From Blasia pusilla (Eukaryota; Marchantiophyta; Marchantiopsida; Blasiales): a stretch of 64,000 bases of DNA. Under the pieces are notes generated by a model, which was not told the DNA's origin, did no database searches, and saw nothing but the letters and a program-made list of their open reading frames with translations. The stretch is from positions 3,658,001 through 3,722,000 of the forward strand of contig CM114275.1 of NCBI GenBank assembly GCA_050084515.1, read 5' to 3'. Positions 21,409 to 34,949 of the stretch are shown here, piece after piece. The position numbers were made by a program, and so were the translations under genes. Numbering within the stretch: position 1 is the stretch's first letter; the number at the start of each line of letters is the position of its first letter.

Positions 21409-24400
21409 CCTTTTGTAGTTTTGACATGCCATACTTAAATAATTATTGCTTACGGAAAAGAACAAATGTGAGCCTCAATCCAATCTCACATCCCCTCCTT
21501 TATACAAACTCCTTACAAACATCTCTCTAAAAATCTCTTATTACGCTCTTTCCATGGTCTATAGTTATTGTATCTCTCAAGTATCAAAATATACGCTCAC
21601 AAAGCGATCTCCATGTCTAAAATGTAAAAAACTCTTTGAATGAGATCCTTACCAAATGTCTCTATGTATATACTCCAAATATGCAATATACCATTCCCTT
21701 AATAATTGATATCTCCTTATAACCCTTGAAAAGGAGCCTTGATTGTATCTTGTATAGTCCCAAATCCTTTCACAAAATGATCATTAATCTCATTCATGGG
21801 TCATATATACGATGATAAACACAAAATTACCATCCTCTTACATACAAATAATGAACCCCCTTACTCTTCATCTGTGATAAGATTTCTCTAAAAAAAAACT
21901 TATATTGTGTATCATTCTATCTCCATGCTAATTCCCATCTTTCAATATCTCTTACAATCACTCTCAATTTGAATAATTTAACGAAAGGAATTATATTCTT
22001 TCCATTTTCCTTTGATGTTTGAGAAATTGTACGTTTGAGAGATATATGCCGCTCCCAAGTAGCCACACTTGTTCATGTGAACAACTTATGCATGTCGGAA
22101 TGGTTTGGTCAGTTTGACCAAGAGAGGGACAATCATGGCATACATCCCTACCCATTACAGCAACATGAGCATGATTTTCCCGATTCACATTCTCTAATGA
22201 TTGATGTTCTACACTAACAACTTGTTAGAGAGTATATTGCATACTGCCCTCCATTAGACCCTAACGTTATAGAAACCTTGATTACTTGGTCCTCTTGCTC
22301 ATGTTTCATCATTCACATGGCTATAAGGGGATGGTAAGAATTTGTGGATTATGGCGTTTGATGAGCAACATACATATATTTATATTACAAATTTTAAGAG
22401 GAGTCACGAGCATCCAAACACGTTATAAATATTTTTGGAGGGGAACTCCCATGTTCAGGACTATTATAGTTGGACTTTTTCAACTTCCAAGTGCTTTTCT
22501 TATTGTGTCAATGGCCTCCTATACTCATTCGGGTCCCAATGCCCTCCATTATTATGGATGAGGATGGTTTGTTTAGGGTGGACGGATGATTCCACCAACT
22601 CAATAATAGAGAGAAAAATTAACCCTTTGTCTTTCCCTTATACATGGACTGAGTTTTTAACATCAATTGCCTATCCCTTCATGGATGGAGGTATGTTGTG
22701 GCACATGTCCCCATGAATAGATAAACCTTGCAAAAAGTGGATAGTACGCGTCATGAAAAATAGTGATACACATAAAATGATACTATTTTATGATAATCAA
22801 ATGGATAATTTAAATATACGTAAAACTAAGTCCATAACCTATATCATGTTCCTACGTGGCTCCTTAATTTCTATCACTAACAAATGTGCATAGTTTCCTC
22901 CATTTTTATGCTTCCTAATATATTAAGTCTATCATCAAGTCTCCCGAATGTGTTGTGAGTACTTCAACACACTACTCCTCGCAGGTTTAAGGCTCTTTAG
23001 TATCATGCACTTATTTCCCCTTTCCCATTTTTGTTGCTCCAAGGTTTTAAGGCTTTCAATCATGTGCTTGTTACGAAGGTTAACCTAGTATTTCCAACCA
23101 TTCAATAAGTTTTGGAAGTACCTCAATATGTTCTCAAGCGGGCCCGCCCTTGTCAAACCCTATCGTATTCCCTTCTAGACTTTATCTTCGAGGATCTCCC
23201 CATCTCCATTGTCACGTATGCAATCACCTACAAGCATAAAAGCAAGAAATGAGTTTTCTAACCTCTTGATTGCCTTTTATGGTAAATGAATGATGACTTC
23301 CCACTGTGACTCAAAGCCTTGTAATAATGAGAGTCTTGCGAATCAAATACCAGACCATATAAACAGCTAATTTGAGTCCCTATAGATGCTTTTTGGGCCA
23401 TTTTGCAAGTCTTTAGCAAGTTTGTTGCAAGTCTACGCAATCCTAAAGTGAGAACACATCCCCATTCTACTCAAAATTTTGTAGACTCGCAAAGGTAAGT
23501 ATAGTCGGAATGGAGTCGTACGAAGTGGATTCACACAAGTCCAAACGCATTGGAGTCACAAAGGAGTCGCTTCAACCCCTCCATAAATCCCTACTAGTTT
23601 TGTTTGATTTTTTATAGATTAAAAACGTGGTTGTGAAAATATTTCTACTTACGTTGCTCTCATTCTCAATTTTTTCTAATCCTAATTTCTCTAGCTACTT
23701 TAAGGCATACATATATGATAAAATATTATTTTTTGTTATTTCTTGAGGTATAAGATTTATGTATAATACAATCATGTTGATATCAAGGGTTTTAGATAAG
23801 AACTAATTTGAAATGAAATTATTTACATCAATTTACACTATGTTTAATTGATTATATATAATTGGAAATGAATTGCAAAAAGAGTTCAGCACTTTGAAGG
23901 TGTTGCATGAGGGGAGAAAGTGATTATAATTCTCTTGTTAGGATATATATATACATTCTACATTATAGAATCTAAAGATGCATCTTTATAATAACGAGTT
24001 CATGGAATGACACGTTTCAATGGCTTCTAAATAGATTTCACAAAATAAGTTTAACTAAATACCTATTAGTAATTTGTTGTGGGTGTAATGTAATGGTTCA
24101 TAGGGATGGAGATTCGAAGCAAGAGTACAAATTTTTATAACTAAGAAATTCTAGCAATCGGAATTTTTTTTTTGGAAGAGACAGTTTTGGGATGGTCTCC
24201 CTACAACATAAATTTGATTTCATCTTTTTTTCAAATTGAGTTGGTTCTGCCTTCAAAGTGATATATGATCAAAAAATTCAGCTTGGAAATTTCCAATATA
24301 TGACATATGACATGGAAAAATTTATGGTTTGGAAATTTAATGATTGAAATTTCCTCCAACGAAAATATAGTTTGAAATCCTTTTTAGTTGGATACTCCGG

Positions 24401-27400
24401 AGATGGAAATATGGCCTAGATTTTTGTTTTTTCTTTCTTTGGATGTTTCCAACCATGGAAATTTGACTTTAGAATATTCTGGTTGAATGTTTCTTAATCA
24501 CTATTACCGAAGCTAGAAATATGATATGGAAATCCCTATAGCATATTTACCATAGATCAACAAATATAACCTTGCCATATGTGAAACCTTTTTAAGAGTG
24601 TAACAAATTTGGAACAGAACATGCAAGGTGCTAACACAAATAATGTGTGATATGATTTCTATAGACAAATCCATATATAGCTAGAAGAAATGCTAGTTAT
24701 TAAAAAGGGGTTTAGGAGGAAAATGGATATGATTTCGCTTTTCCTTCTACCATGACGAAGACATGGGGATTCTATATAGGACATTTTGGGGATTTATATT
24801 TTCTTACTCCAAAATAAGAAAGGGGAGTGTAGAAGTGAGGTTGGATGGTTTACTTCTTAATTAAAATAAAAGGATATTCACATAGTACACATTAAATGGG
24901 GGATTAAGGGAGATACGCTAATTTGTTTAAGATGAAGGGGTTTGTCTAGCACGAAATAAGGAAGGTGAAGGGGTGGGATTTTATTCATTTTTATAATTAT
25001 GGGTAAAGGATTGGAGGGTTTTTATTTATTAAACTAAATATTCAGAAATGGGATATTCAAACAAATAGGTAAAAAATATTTTTTTTAACATTAAGGAGGT
25101 GAAAAGAACGAAGGTTTGAATTTTCTGAAAAATTGTGCATCGTATGGGCAAACCAACTAGTATTTTCTTAGATGGAAAAGAAACGGAGCATACAACACAT
25201 CACAAATAGCTTAATATCTATATGTGACTTGTTTGATTTATTTTATTATCATATAGTATATACTATAAGTACTCAATAGTCTTCCTCAGATAAAATGAAA
25301 AAAAAAAAAAAATTTTGCATAAAGTAGGAGTGGAAAAAAAAAGGAATCTAAAAATATTTAAAATTTGAGACGGATGTTTGACGAAAGAATAAAAAAATTT
25401 ATGTTCTTGGAATTTATTTAATCACATGAAATCCCACTAAATCACTTACACTATTAATCGCTTAAAAGATCATGGAATGAAAGTGATTGATTAAGATTCC
25501 CACATATGTTGTACAAAACGTGAAAAGAGGTAGAAAATGGGAATTAAGGGAACAACCACCATAAATGATTTAGAGAAATGGCTCCAAATCAAAAGCAAGA
25601 GATGGTATGATGTACAAATATATGCACAACTGATTGGAGAAAAATCTAAACTGGATTGAAGAAAATAGAAAAGGACTATGTATGTTCAGACATGAGGATC
25701 ACAACAAAGTTTACTAAAAAATAGATTCAATTGTGTACAAATTAAGTATAAGTTATGCAGTATGAATTGCAAAGAACCCCACAAAACTATATTCCTAACT
25801 AAATAACCATCACTTATTTGAAAGGTCAAACATGATGCGCATCGAGCTAGAGATAGAACAACATAAGGTAGAAGGGAGAGGATCTTTGTAAAAACGTTGG
25901 TCTTATTCATAACTCATTAATGTGTGACGGATTGCTAATTTTAAACATAAATGCTCATTATAGGCTACAAATATGAACTTGTGGCAGCTTGATTGTCGCT
26001 TGTTTTCTTCAAGATTCCATAAAGCGAGGTATCAAAATTTGATCGTCAAGCTAGGTTCATGCAATAAAAAGGATTCTTAGTAGACTTATTTTAGGTGTTG
26101 TTCAACAACCTTAATAGTGGCTACCAAAGAGTTGAAGTGTGGGTTACCATCCAACTAGTGAATATGGTTGCAAAAAAAGGGACAAGTCCGAGAATTTATC
26201 AATCTTAACCAAGGGCTACAAGCATGATATGGATAAGATAACAAATCCATGAATGTGATATCTCTAGTAGATATGTAATTGAGATGTGGATCGCATCAAA
26301 AACATATCTCCACGTATACTTAAAATTGACATGTTGTTTTAACGTAGCATTACACTAACCTTGGTGTTGTGAAATGTAGAGGCAGAGTGAGATTTGCCCC
26401 GATAAAGTTGGGGTTGTGTATACAAACAAAGATTAATTAATTCTATCTAGTAGCTATACCTCCATCATACAAAATAAATTTAAAGTTGAACAAGAATTGG
26501 ATCCACCTACTATCCATGAAACTTTAAAGTTGTGGATGTTATGAATAAAACAAACTTAAGCCTTGCATGTGCTTATCTCAAGAGATCCTCCATACTCCAC
26601 CACTTTACACAACTCAAATTCAATGGTGATATGGCATTGATCCTTTAGAGACTTAAGAAACCATGCAATAACATAAGATAATTGACTTTGTCATGCAAAA
26701 AATTTACCTCCTATGAATTAAAAAAAATGTATAAAGTGAAGATATATAAAAAAGCAAATTATCCTATCAAAAAAATGTATAACCATAAATATAACAGATA
26801 GGTTCCTTATTAGATGCTTAAGAACCCACGCAAGAGAGTATGTGTTAGTTTTTTTTCGTTTGCAGACAACAAGTGTCTGGCTACAACCTGTTTAAAAATC
26901 AAAAGGCATGCTTTGATAATGATATAGATCTGAACAATCCACAAGTTTTATTGACATTTTTTCTATTATATATCCATATTCTAAAAGCTAATAAATGTGA
27001 GTTGGCCTTGTCTTGTATGTGCCAATAACCACTTTTCTTTTACTTGCAAACTTCAATGTAGAATGAGGTTTTTACTTAGAATGCAAGGATCATATCTTTA
27101 TTCAAATGTTGGTTCATTATTACCCTCCAATTCGAGATACGCATGATCCTTCACCAAATTTTGGTGGAAATGTTATTGCATATATAAAGCTATAGAATAA
27201 CGTGTACTTTAAGAAGAATCCCAAGATCTTCCAAGATCCCATATATTTCATGTTTATCGTCTTGATCATATAGCTCAAATTACATTTAATGTATCTTCTC
27301 CGTAGATTGTTTGTCTTTTATAGCTTGTTCTTGCATCTAGTCAAAAAAATAGATATTTAAGATAGAACCTTTCTCTTATATTATTTTATCTAATTAATGC

Positions 27401-28629
27401 AGCAAAAAGTGGAAAAGAAATCCACTTTCATCCTAAAGACGTGGATAATAAAGATTCAACTCCATTATGGTTGAAACTTTCTTCTTGAAGGACAAGCATG
27501 GAGTCAAATGATTTATGATCCTATCAAATATGTTGATTTATATATTCACTTATCCTCCATTTTTCTATTTGATAGTTTTATACATCTTATTCCCAAAAAG
27601 ACCACTTTTACAAAGAATTTTCAAACGTATAGCAATGAAAATGTTAATTGTCTTCTTTGTAATATGGATGCTAAAGTTTGTAAACTTGAGATATTGAATC
27701 CTTCTCGTCATGATAATGTCAAGATCTTATGACCTATGGGACTCTCTTTTGAATGCATATATTTTAAAGTCGAACAACTAGCATAGCCTAGAATTTTAAA
27801 TATGATCTATTGGTCACAATAACTTTAAGTATTTGAAAAATACAATGAGCATTATGTTGCAAAACATCAGTTATTCTAAAGGCATGGACCATCTACAATA
27901 TAATAAATAGTTCCATTTACACATGCAAAAGACTAGTTTAGCATATGATTCCATGATTTTTTTTCCTTACAAGAATACATTTAAGGAGAATCTATTATCC
28001 TTTAATGAGTGTCTTTATATTTCTTTCCCTTGGGAATAGTTAAATATCTCTCTTATCCCCTTATATGAATGGTCATAATTTTTGTTAATAATAACCATCC
28101 TTCTTTTTCCTATGGTATTCCATCTACCTCTTGGCACAATTTCTTTCCCAATCAATGATGAAATAATAATAATTTTTGAATATTATAGAATCATTTGCAT
28201 TAAATGATTGGAATATTATATTTATTTGCTGCCAGAATTACCCAACTTTTGATACTTGAAATTTATTATTTGTTGTAAGTAGGAGGATGAGAGAGGAAGA
28301 TGGGTTGTATTCTCATAAGGTAATATAATGACAAGGTCATGTAAGATAACATTGGCACATTGGCCTTCCTTATGAGCCTTCCCCTATATGAAATTTGGAA
28401 CATCCTACTACTTTCTTTGATTCTTGTAGAAGACTCATTTCAAAAAGACATTGGAATTGACAATATAGACTAATGCTAGCCGAGATGGGCACGCGTTTTG
28501 AGACTAGCCTTAGGTGAGAAAGGATGTAGCTACCTGGGGCCAAGCTTCACGTCAAGGGCAACTAGCAAGGAACATAAAATAGTCGAGCAAGGTGAAACGA
28601 CATCCAACTTTTCAAAAAACATAAAGTGA
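21405..28629. other. 7-kb AT-rich gene desert
   Basis: I read both strands and found no domain motif (RT, DDE, HUH, kinase, NBS, PPR), no RNA gene and no clear terminal repeats. It contains homopolymer A/T runs near 24.2, 25.1 and 25.3 kb. It is most likely old, unrecognisable repeat sequence. Confidence 0.5.
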
Positions 28630-29060
28630 GGCAAGACAACTGTGAGATGCCAAATAGCGGAAGTTGAGATGGGCACAAGCCATAAGACACAAAATTGCAA
28701 GTCAAAGCTCTAAGATGCTTTTAGGGAGTTGGGAGTTGAAAAATATGTAGAAAGACTTTGCCAAGCTATATTGTGGGTTAACAAGTCAAACATGGATATG
28801 CATGGTTACAAGCCACCTTTGGATTATGGGCCAAAATGAATCACTCAAGATAGAAGATGGGAAAGGTGGGATTCCCTCAGAGAAACCTATAAGTTATTAT
28901 ATGGGGACCCTCTCTCCTCCTTTCCACTAAAGTCGATGAACAAGGGATTAATCTAGATGTCTGTTTAGCACATGTTAAATTATAGAGTTTGAGCTAAAGA
29001 ACCATTTGCAATGCCTATCACGGAAGTTACAAACACGGTCCAGCTTAGGTGAGCAACTTG
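28630..29060 (+). repeat. LTR-like repeat B, copy 2 (empty site for the MITE)
   Basis: It is co-linear with 6381-7060 but lacks the 306-bp MITE. At the equivalent position, 28828-28837, the sequence reads GGGCCAAAAT once. It ends near ATTTGCAATG...GGAAGTTAC, equivalent to the end of copy 1. Confidence 0.75.
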
Positions 29061-30274
29061 GGGTTTGAGTCCCAACTATCCTATCTTGTGGTTAGGATGT
29101 ACATTACCTCAAATAAGAGGAATTTTTGGAGCACAAAGCTACGTAAGGCATATATAGGGAAGGCCCATGATGTCAACAAGATATATCTCCTTTTATGTTG
29201 CAGAATATCCATGCTTGGGTTTCATTATTTGCCCTCCGATTGGAAATAGTTGTTCTACACTCATAGACGTCACCTCCACATGGATGTTATGGTTAACCTC
29301 TTACTATTCAAAGTTTAATTTTCATTGCATTAGTTGTGTTTGAATGCAAAGGTATTTACCTTTTTTTACTTATATTGTTGTTTGTGTTGTTGTATAAGTG
29401 TGATTGAAATTAGGATAAGTAGAGGAGAAACAAATTATTTTTGCCTAGCTAAACATGACTTCTATATTTATGGGCAAAATTTGATCCTGCACTAAGAAAC
29501 CTACATTTCAAACATTCATGTGGAAAGATTCAATGGAGTCGGTGCATTACTACTACTCTAAGGAGCACAACTAGGGAGTTTCCAATTCTCAACAACTTTT
29601 AGCATGCACATTATATCTCATTGGTCAAGGCATGTGTTGTGAACATCTTGATATAAATGGGAAGAAGAAGGCAAAAGGCAAAAGCAAGAACTCAACATGG
29701 GAAGACGAGGACAAAGAAGAGGAAAAAGAGGGTTGCCTTTTTTATATGAACATCATAAAATTCCTTTTAGAGACTTCAATTTTGAAGCAATGTCCATTCC
29801 AAGAGTTTCACAAGTGTCTCATTATGACTATCTTTGTGTGCTTATACGTAGATAGTGTGTTATAGTGCAAATTTTCAACTAAAGGGCACAACGCTAAATT
29901 AATGTTGGTCCAACGAGAAGAAAAGAAAGAAATCAACTTTGTTGAACAAAGTCAAAGAGCACCCAGAAAGGGAGGGAGGTCCATATATTCCTATGCATGC
30001 ATTGATTGACCTTATGATTGCATTTAAGGTTCATAAACCAATAGAGTCCTAGAAAAATTCATGGGCTTATTTAGAAAAAGTTAAAGAAGTCAAAAGAGAA
30101 ACGCAAGAACGATCTTATAATCCCAATTTCCATATTAAGCACATGGATTGAGTTTGGTTGCACAATTTTTCCTTCTTCTTTGATAGCTATCATAAACCTA
30201 CATAGTGGGGATGTTGTGCAACACTCCATCACATGTCCATATAAAGGGAAATTGAGAGGAAGTAGCCATTTCGG
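29061..30274. other. AT-rich sequence, no gene recognised
   Basis: Only short frames. One 77-codon frame at 29632-29865 begins in a Lys/Glu-rich stretch that is a product of purine-rich sequence, not a known family. Confidence 0.45.
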
Positions 30275-30608
30275 CATGGTTACGTCGTTGCATAAAAATG
30301 GACAAGTTGGTTTCTAACATGAACATAGATAGATAGTATAAACATGTCCGTATACATGGATTGCAAGAGTTGGGGCCCATACTTATTGCTCATAGTGGAA
30401 GGTTGGAAGGGCATGAGCGAGACAACAAGAGGGAAGGGAGTGGAGACAAGGGGGGAAAGAATGGGTAAGCAGATAATTTAGAGTTGAGTGGTGTGAGAGG
30501 GGATAGGGGAGGTGGCGCCCATATCGACAAGTCCTTCCATAAGGTAGACATAAGTCCATAAACATTGATATGTATGCCAATATGGCCTTTTATTCACACA
30601 CAACCTTG
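30275..30608 (-). mobile_element. hAT-type MITE, copy 2 (334 bp)
   Basis: Its orientation is opposite to copy 1. The right terminus ends CACAACCTTG. The left terminus reads CATGGTT, then eight extra bases, then GCA, as if a small insertion split the inverted repeat. With that reading the flanks are CATTTCGG (30267-30274) and TATTTCAA (30609-30616), and all three differences are transitions. Internal GTCC/GGAC-rich blocks and a GGGCCCA block match the family. Confidence 0.75.
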
Positions 30609-30949
30609 TATTTCAATGCGATAATGGAGCGAAATAAAATAAAATATAGATTGAGCATCCTACTGTTATTTTGAATGACACGCATAACTCACATCATCAT
30701 GCCCGATAAAATAGCAGGTACAACTACCTTCCATGAATTTAGAAACTTTATCTACGTAGGAAGGAAAAAAACTAAATCGATCATGCTTGCAAGTATAAGA
30801 GAGCAATTCGATTGCATGTTTGTGGATAATATTGATTGTAGCCTTATAGACAACAGAGTTTGGGTATATCGCTTTCTCTATCTTGAGATTTTTTTCTATG
30901 TTCTTACTAGCTATGGACATTAGTGTATTAATTACTAGTCTAATGTCGA

Positions 30950-31520
30950 TCCGTGAGTCATGAACCACGTTTGGATTGAGGTCCAAAATCAAGGATCCAA
31001 GGGGGATGAGGAGGAAGGTACAACTCTCATCATGGTTGCAAAAAAAAGGAAAATTTTGTCCATAGGACGGAAGAGTTTAGACATGTCCACACTCATAGAT
31101 TACAATATATGGGGCCCACACTTATAGTTCATGGTGGAAGGCAATGCAAAGGTGGGTGGGGCAAAAAAGGGGGAGGGACTGGAGGTGGAAGGAAGAAGAA
31201 ACAAGAGGATCACGAAGGCAAGCAGGGGAATAAGAAAGAAGGGGCAGATGGGGCCCACATGGACAAGCCTTTCTATAGGATAAACGTAAGTCCATGGACA
31301 TGGATATATCTGAGGACACACACTTTGTCCATATACAACCTCGACTCTCATGGAGAACCTTAGAAGGACCTATAGAGGGGGTGCGCTTTCCTTCACTACC
31401 CACAGAAGTCCATAAACAAGGGATTAATCGTTATGCGTATATAGCCATATTTCAAGTTTGAGTTGAGGGACCATTTGAGACGTACCTTGAGGAAATAACC
31501 GACGCGCTTCAATATATGCT
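30950..31520 (+). repeat. LTR-like repeat B, copy 3, interrupted by a hAT MITE
   Basis: Left of the MITE it has CGTTTGGATTGAGGTCCAAAATCAAGG-like similarity to copy 2. Right of it, CCTATAGA, AAGTCCATAAACAAGGGATT and TTTGAG.TGAGG.ACCATTTGAGA continue the match to about 31500. The MITE sits at a different place from that in copy 1, so the insertions were independent. Confidence 0.65.
31031..31343 (-). mobile_element. hAT-type MITE, copy 3 with perfect 8-bp TSD (313 bp)
   Basis: Left end CATGGTTGCA, right end TACAACCTCG. The flanks are ACTCTCAT at 31023-31030 and ACTCTCAT at 31344-31351, an exact 8-bp duplication. It is the best-preserved boundary pair of the family and fixes its ends. It is inserted in repeat B copy 3. 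Confidence 0.92.
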
Positions 31521-32726
31521 CTTTCTTATCAATTGGAGAAAAATTTATTATCGTTTCTTTTTTCAATCCCCGAATCTCAATTAAAAATAGAAAATCACAA
31601 TATTTTCAATGAACTCTTCCAAAATTAGAATAGACTTTTCTCTCCCAACCAAACTTGAAACTTAGAAATAATGTAGGAAAGAAATTATTTTCTTCCATTG
31701 AAGAATAATAATTGTCCCACCATTCTCTTATTATTCTTTTCCATTCTTTTCCTTAAGTATTACTTAACTATCTCTCTAAACTAAGTTTGAAATAATTGTT
31801 TTCTTAAGAATTTTTTAAAATACAAATTAAGTTAATATGAAGGAGACTTCAGAAATTTCATGAAGGGTGGACCTTTTTCAAATTTTCAATTTTCAATACA
31901 ATCACTTGTTCCTTTTATTAAAATTAAAAACTATTTTTTTAAAATTGAAAATGGATATTCCATTTTTATGAGAAAAAAACTAATACGAGGGATAATGAGG
32001 AAATTTTCAAAAAAAGTGGAAATAATTTTATGAAAAAATAGGAATAATATTATATATGTATGTATTTATTTATTCAACTATAACTCAAAGTACTTGAGCT
32101 TAGTTTAGGATAAAAATATTAATATAAATCCAAGAAAGCTGATTTATTTTGAAGCCTATGCCACGTTTCATTCAATGAGTCCATTATGGTAAGAAGGCAC
32201 TTTTTGTTAGTAGAGTAGATATGTGACAATTTCTTCTTACTTGAAGCCTATCTCAATATTAGATTTTGTGAATGGAGAAGTAGATGTGGATATAGTTTAT
32301 TCTACAAAACTAGGAAAAAGGCAAGGTCTTCCATTAGAGTCCGTTATCCACAAACCCTAATTCGTTGGATGCTAGGATCCATTCTCAAGATCCCATCATT
32401 AAAGAAATAATATCACTAGCGAAAGCCTTGCTACCTATAAATCCATCAATTGACATGGTAACCATTGATTCTTTGACATGATATATACGTTGTTGAAACC
32501 GAAGAGCCACATTAATTCCAAAGAAGAATACACAAATATCCATCCCATGATAAATATGAGGAAATCTCCTCAAATACACCCTTCCTAGTGACCTTGGACT
32601 TTAGTCATAGTTTAACCAGTCATATGGCAATAATTTGGGTACATTATTCCCTAGCCCTGACCACATGGTGTTGAAGGGTGAACCTTGGGATATACCATTA
32701 CCCTAAATTTTTAGCCAAGTCCAAAG
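31521..32726. other. Very AT-rich sequence, nothing recognised
   Basis: Homopolymer-rich sequence with only short frames and no family similarity. Confidence 0.5.
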
Positions 32727-33000
32727 CAAGGTTGCATATCAACAAAGTCCGTGTTCGTGGACTTCTGTCCGTCTTTTAGAATGACTTTTTCACATGGGCA
32801 CCATCTCCCTTTTCTCTGTAATCTCTGCAACTTGCCTTCGTAATCCGCACTTGCTCGTTTCTTCCTCCTCCCCCTTTATTGCCCCGTGCACCCTTGCTCT
32901 GCCTTTCACCATGAACTATAAGTGTGGGCTCCATCTTTTGCAATCCATGTCCAGGGACATGTCCAAACTTATCCATCTATGTCCATTTTTTGGAACCATG
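32727..33000 (+). mobile_element. hAT-type MITE, copy 4 (274 bp)
   Basis: Left end CAAGGTTGCA, right end TGGAACCATG. The flanks are GTCCAAAG (32719-32726) and GTCCAGAG (33001-33008), a 7/8 match. It is shorter than the other copies through internal loss. The CATGAACTATAAGTGTGGG block is present. Confidence 0.88.
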
Positions 33001-34672
33001 GTCCAGAGAAGGAATGAACCAACGGGACGAGGATTATGACAAAAAATCTTCTAGCATAATCCCCATGATTTTTTCATCCTATGGATAAAAAAAAATTAGA
33101 GCTCTGAAGTTGGGCATGCAATTAATAATAGAGGGATAGGGGGGCGTAAAGCTTAAGTATATGAAATGAAAGTGAGATTTGAACTATATGAAATTGCAAG
33201 TGATTTTGATAACATGGAAAGAGTTCATCGAGATTTCTAACGATTCTTCCCTACGCATGTATGGTGATTGAAAACCTCCTCTTTCTTGACACGAGCATCA
33301 ATTTGTTTTCAGCTAATGTATAAGGGGAGACAAAATTTGATTAATGGTTGAGACAATCACTACATACATTGGGCCGATTTTACACAATTCAAAAGTCAAA
33401 TTTAAGACGTTACAAATCCATTTAAGGCAAAATTTAAGAATAGTTTTTTCAAAATGTATAGTTTTTGCTTGTGTATTTCACATATTGGACATTTGTGGGT
33501 GCTACTAAATGCATTTGAATTAAATTGTATCACATGGATTTTGATCTGAGATGTTTTTGTTCACTTGATGCAAATGGCACGTGAAGAAAGACCTACTTTT
33601 GTTTAAGGAATCCACTTATATTGAGATAGGACACCCTCCAATAGTTGACTATAACTTCCCAAGCGAATACGTGTAGGATTAGTTCTTGGGTTACATCACC
33701 TTCTCTAGCAACCTCCTCAATTTGTGTAGAAGTGGGATTATAATTGTGTGGAGATCTCATTGAGATATATTTCTTAAATTATATGTATGAATATTTCTTG
33801 GCTAAAGATTTGGTGTCTCGTCTACATAAGCTCCAATTAGTAGTCTTCTATTATGGATCCCTCAAGATCCTTCTCGTTCACTAGTTCCAAGGTCTCTGTC
33901 ACATTAGAGCATATGGAGTAGCTTCAACCCTTTGGATTTTTACAATTTTCAATGGTTCTTTCGTTTATTTTACAAACAAAAAATAGTAGGTCTATGTTCA
34001 AAGTTCATATAATCCTTGCTAGCCACTAGTTCCAATATCTCTCTTACACAAAACATACTTGTTGATTCTTCATGCAAGATTCAATACATGCCCCAAATTA
34101 ATTTCCGAATCCTTCACTAACATGTATATTTAAAGAATAAGAGCTATTGTAGAAATTATACGAGAGAACAAGTATGGGAAGACCAACTTTAAATGAATGA
34201 CAACGCGCTACTTGAAACGGTCTACATGATGAACTTGAATCTATTTAGTAGATGATATGTTATTTGAACAAAGATGTGAAATTACCCTAACAAGATTTTA
34301 TAATAAACATGTGTGATTGGCTTAACCCTTTTTTCTTTGGTGGGATAACGTTCTTGGATAGTATCGAGGATATTGTCCTTTCTGCTCTTGGGATGGCAAG
34401 AAAAAACAACACATTATTTTGTAGATAACAAATTTTTGGAAACCTCAAGCAAGAAACACCCAAAATACTATGGAGGATTATCTTTTGTGATTTTTATGTT
34501 TTAGGGATAAGTGGATCTTGCTTATCGGATAGATATATTCATACATTTATAAAGTTGAACTCAATTGAAGTCTAACTGATAATTCTACTAAGAATTTGTG
34601 TGTATTATGTGAACTCTCGTTAGTTTTTAATTATAGTAAATTAAATATTGATGTATAATTTGTGTTATGCAC
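33001..34672. other. AT-rich sequence, no gene recognised
   Basis: No coding similarity, terminal repeats or RNA genes seen. Confidence 0.45.
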
Positions 34673-34949
34673 CAATTTTGCATATTGAAAAAAAAATCCC
34701 TTGAGTTACGTCCGTCCTATAGAAGGACTTGTCCATGTAAGCCCCATCTCCCCCTTCTTTCTCATTCCCCTCCACTTGCATTCCTCATCCGCACTTTCTC
34801 GTTTCGTCCTCCTCCCACATCCACTCCCTCCCTCCTTATTGCCCCAACCGTCCTTGCACCGCCTTCCACCATGAACTACAAGTGTGGGTCCCACCTTTTG
34901 CAATCCATGTCCAAACTTGTGTGTCCATGCCCTTTTTTTTGCAACCATG
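34673..34949 (+). mobile_element. hAT-type MITE, copy 5 (about 277 bp)
   Basis: Right end TGCAACCATG is good, but left end CAATTTTGCA is degraded. The inner left part of about 30 bp is missing relative to copy 1. I found no convincing target duplication. The body with CCATGAACTACAAGTGTGGG clearly belongs to the family. Confidence 0.8.

Noticed and set aside
22035-22716. Overlapping frames with Trp/Tyr-rich segments that first suggested a plant mobile-domain protein
   Set aside because: The characteristic motifs of that family could not be aligned and the frames break often.
24065-24135. tRNA-like or SINE-like boxes (GTAATGTAATGGTTC, then GAGATTCGAAGC), also near 29070 and 35200
   Set aside because: The boxes are imperfect and wrongly spaced, and no cloverleaf can be drawn. 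No second copy in the window supports a SINE.
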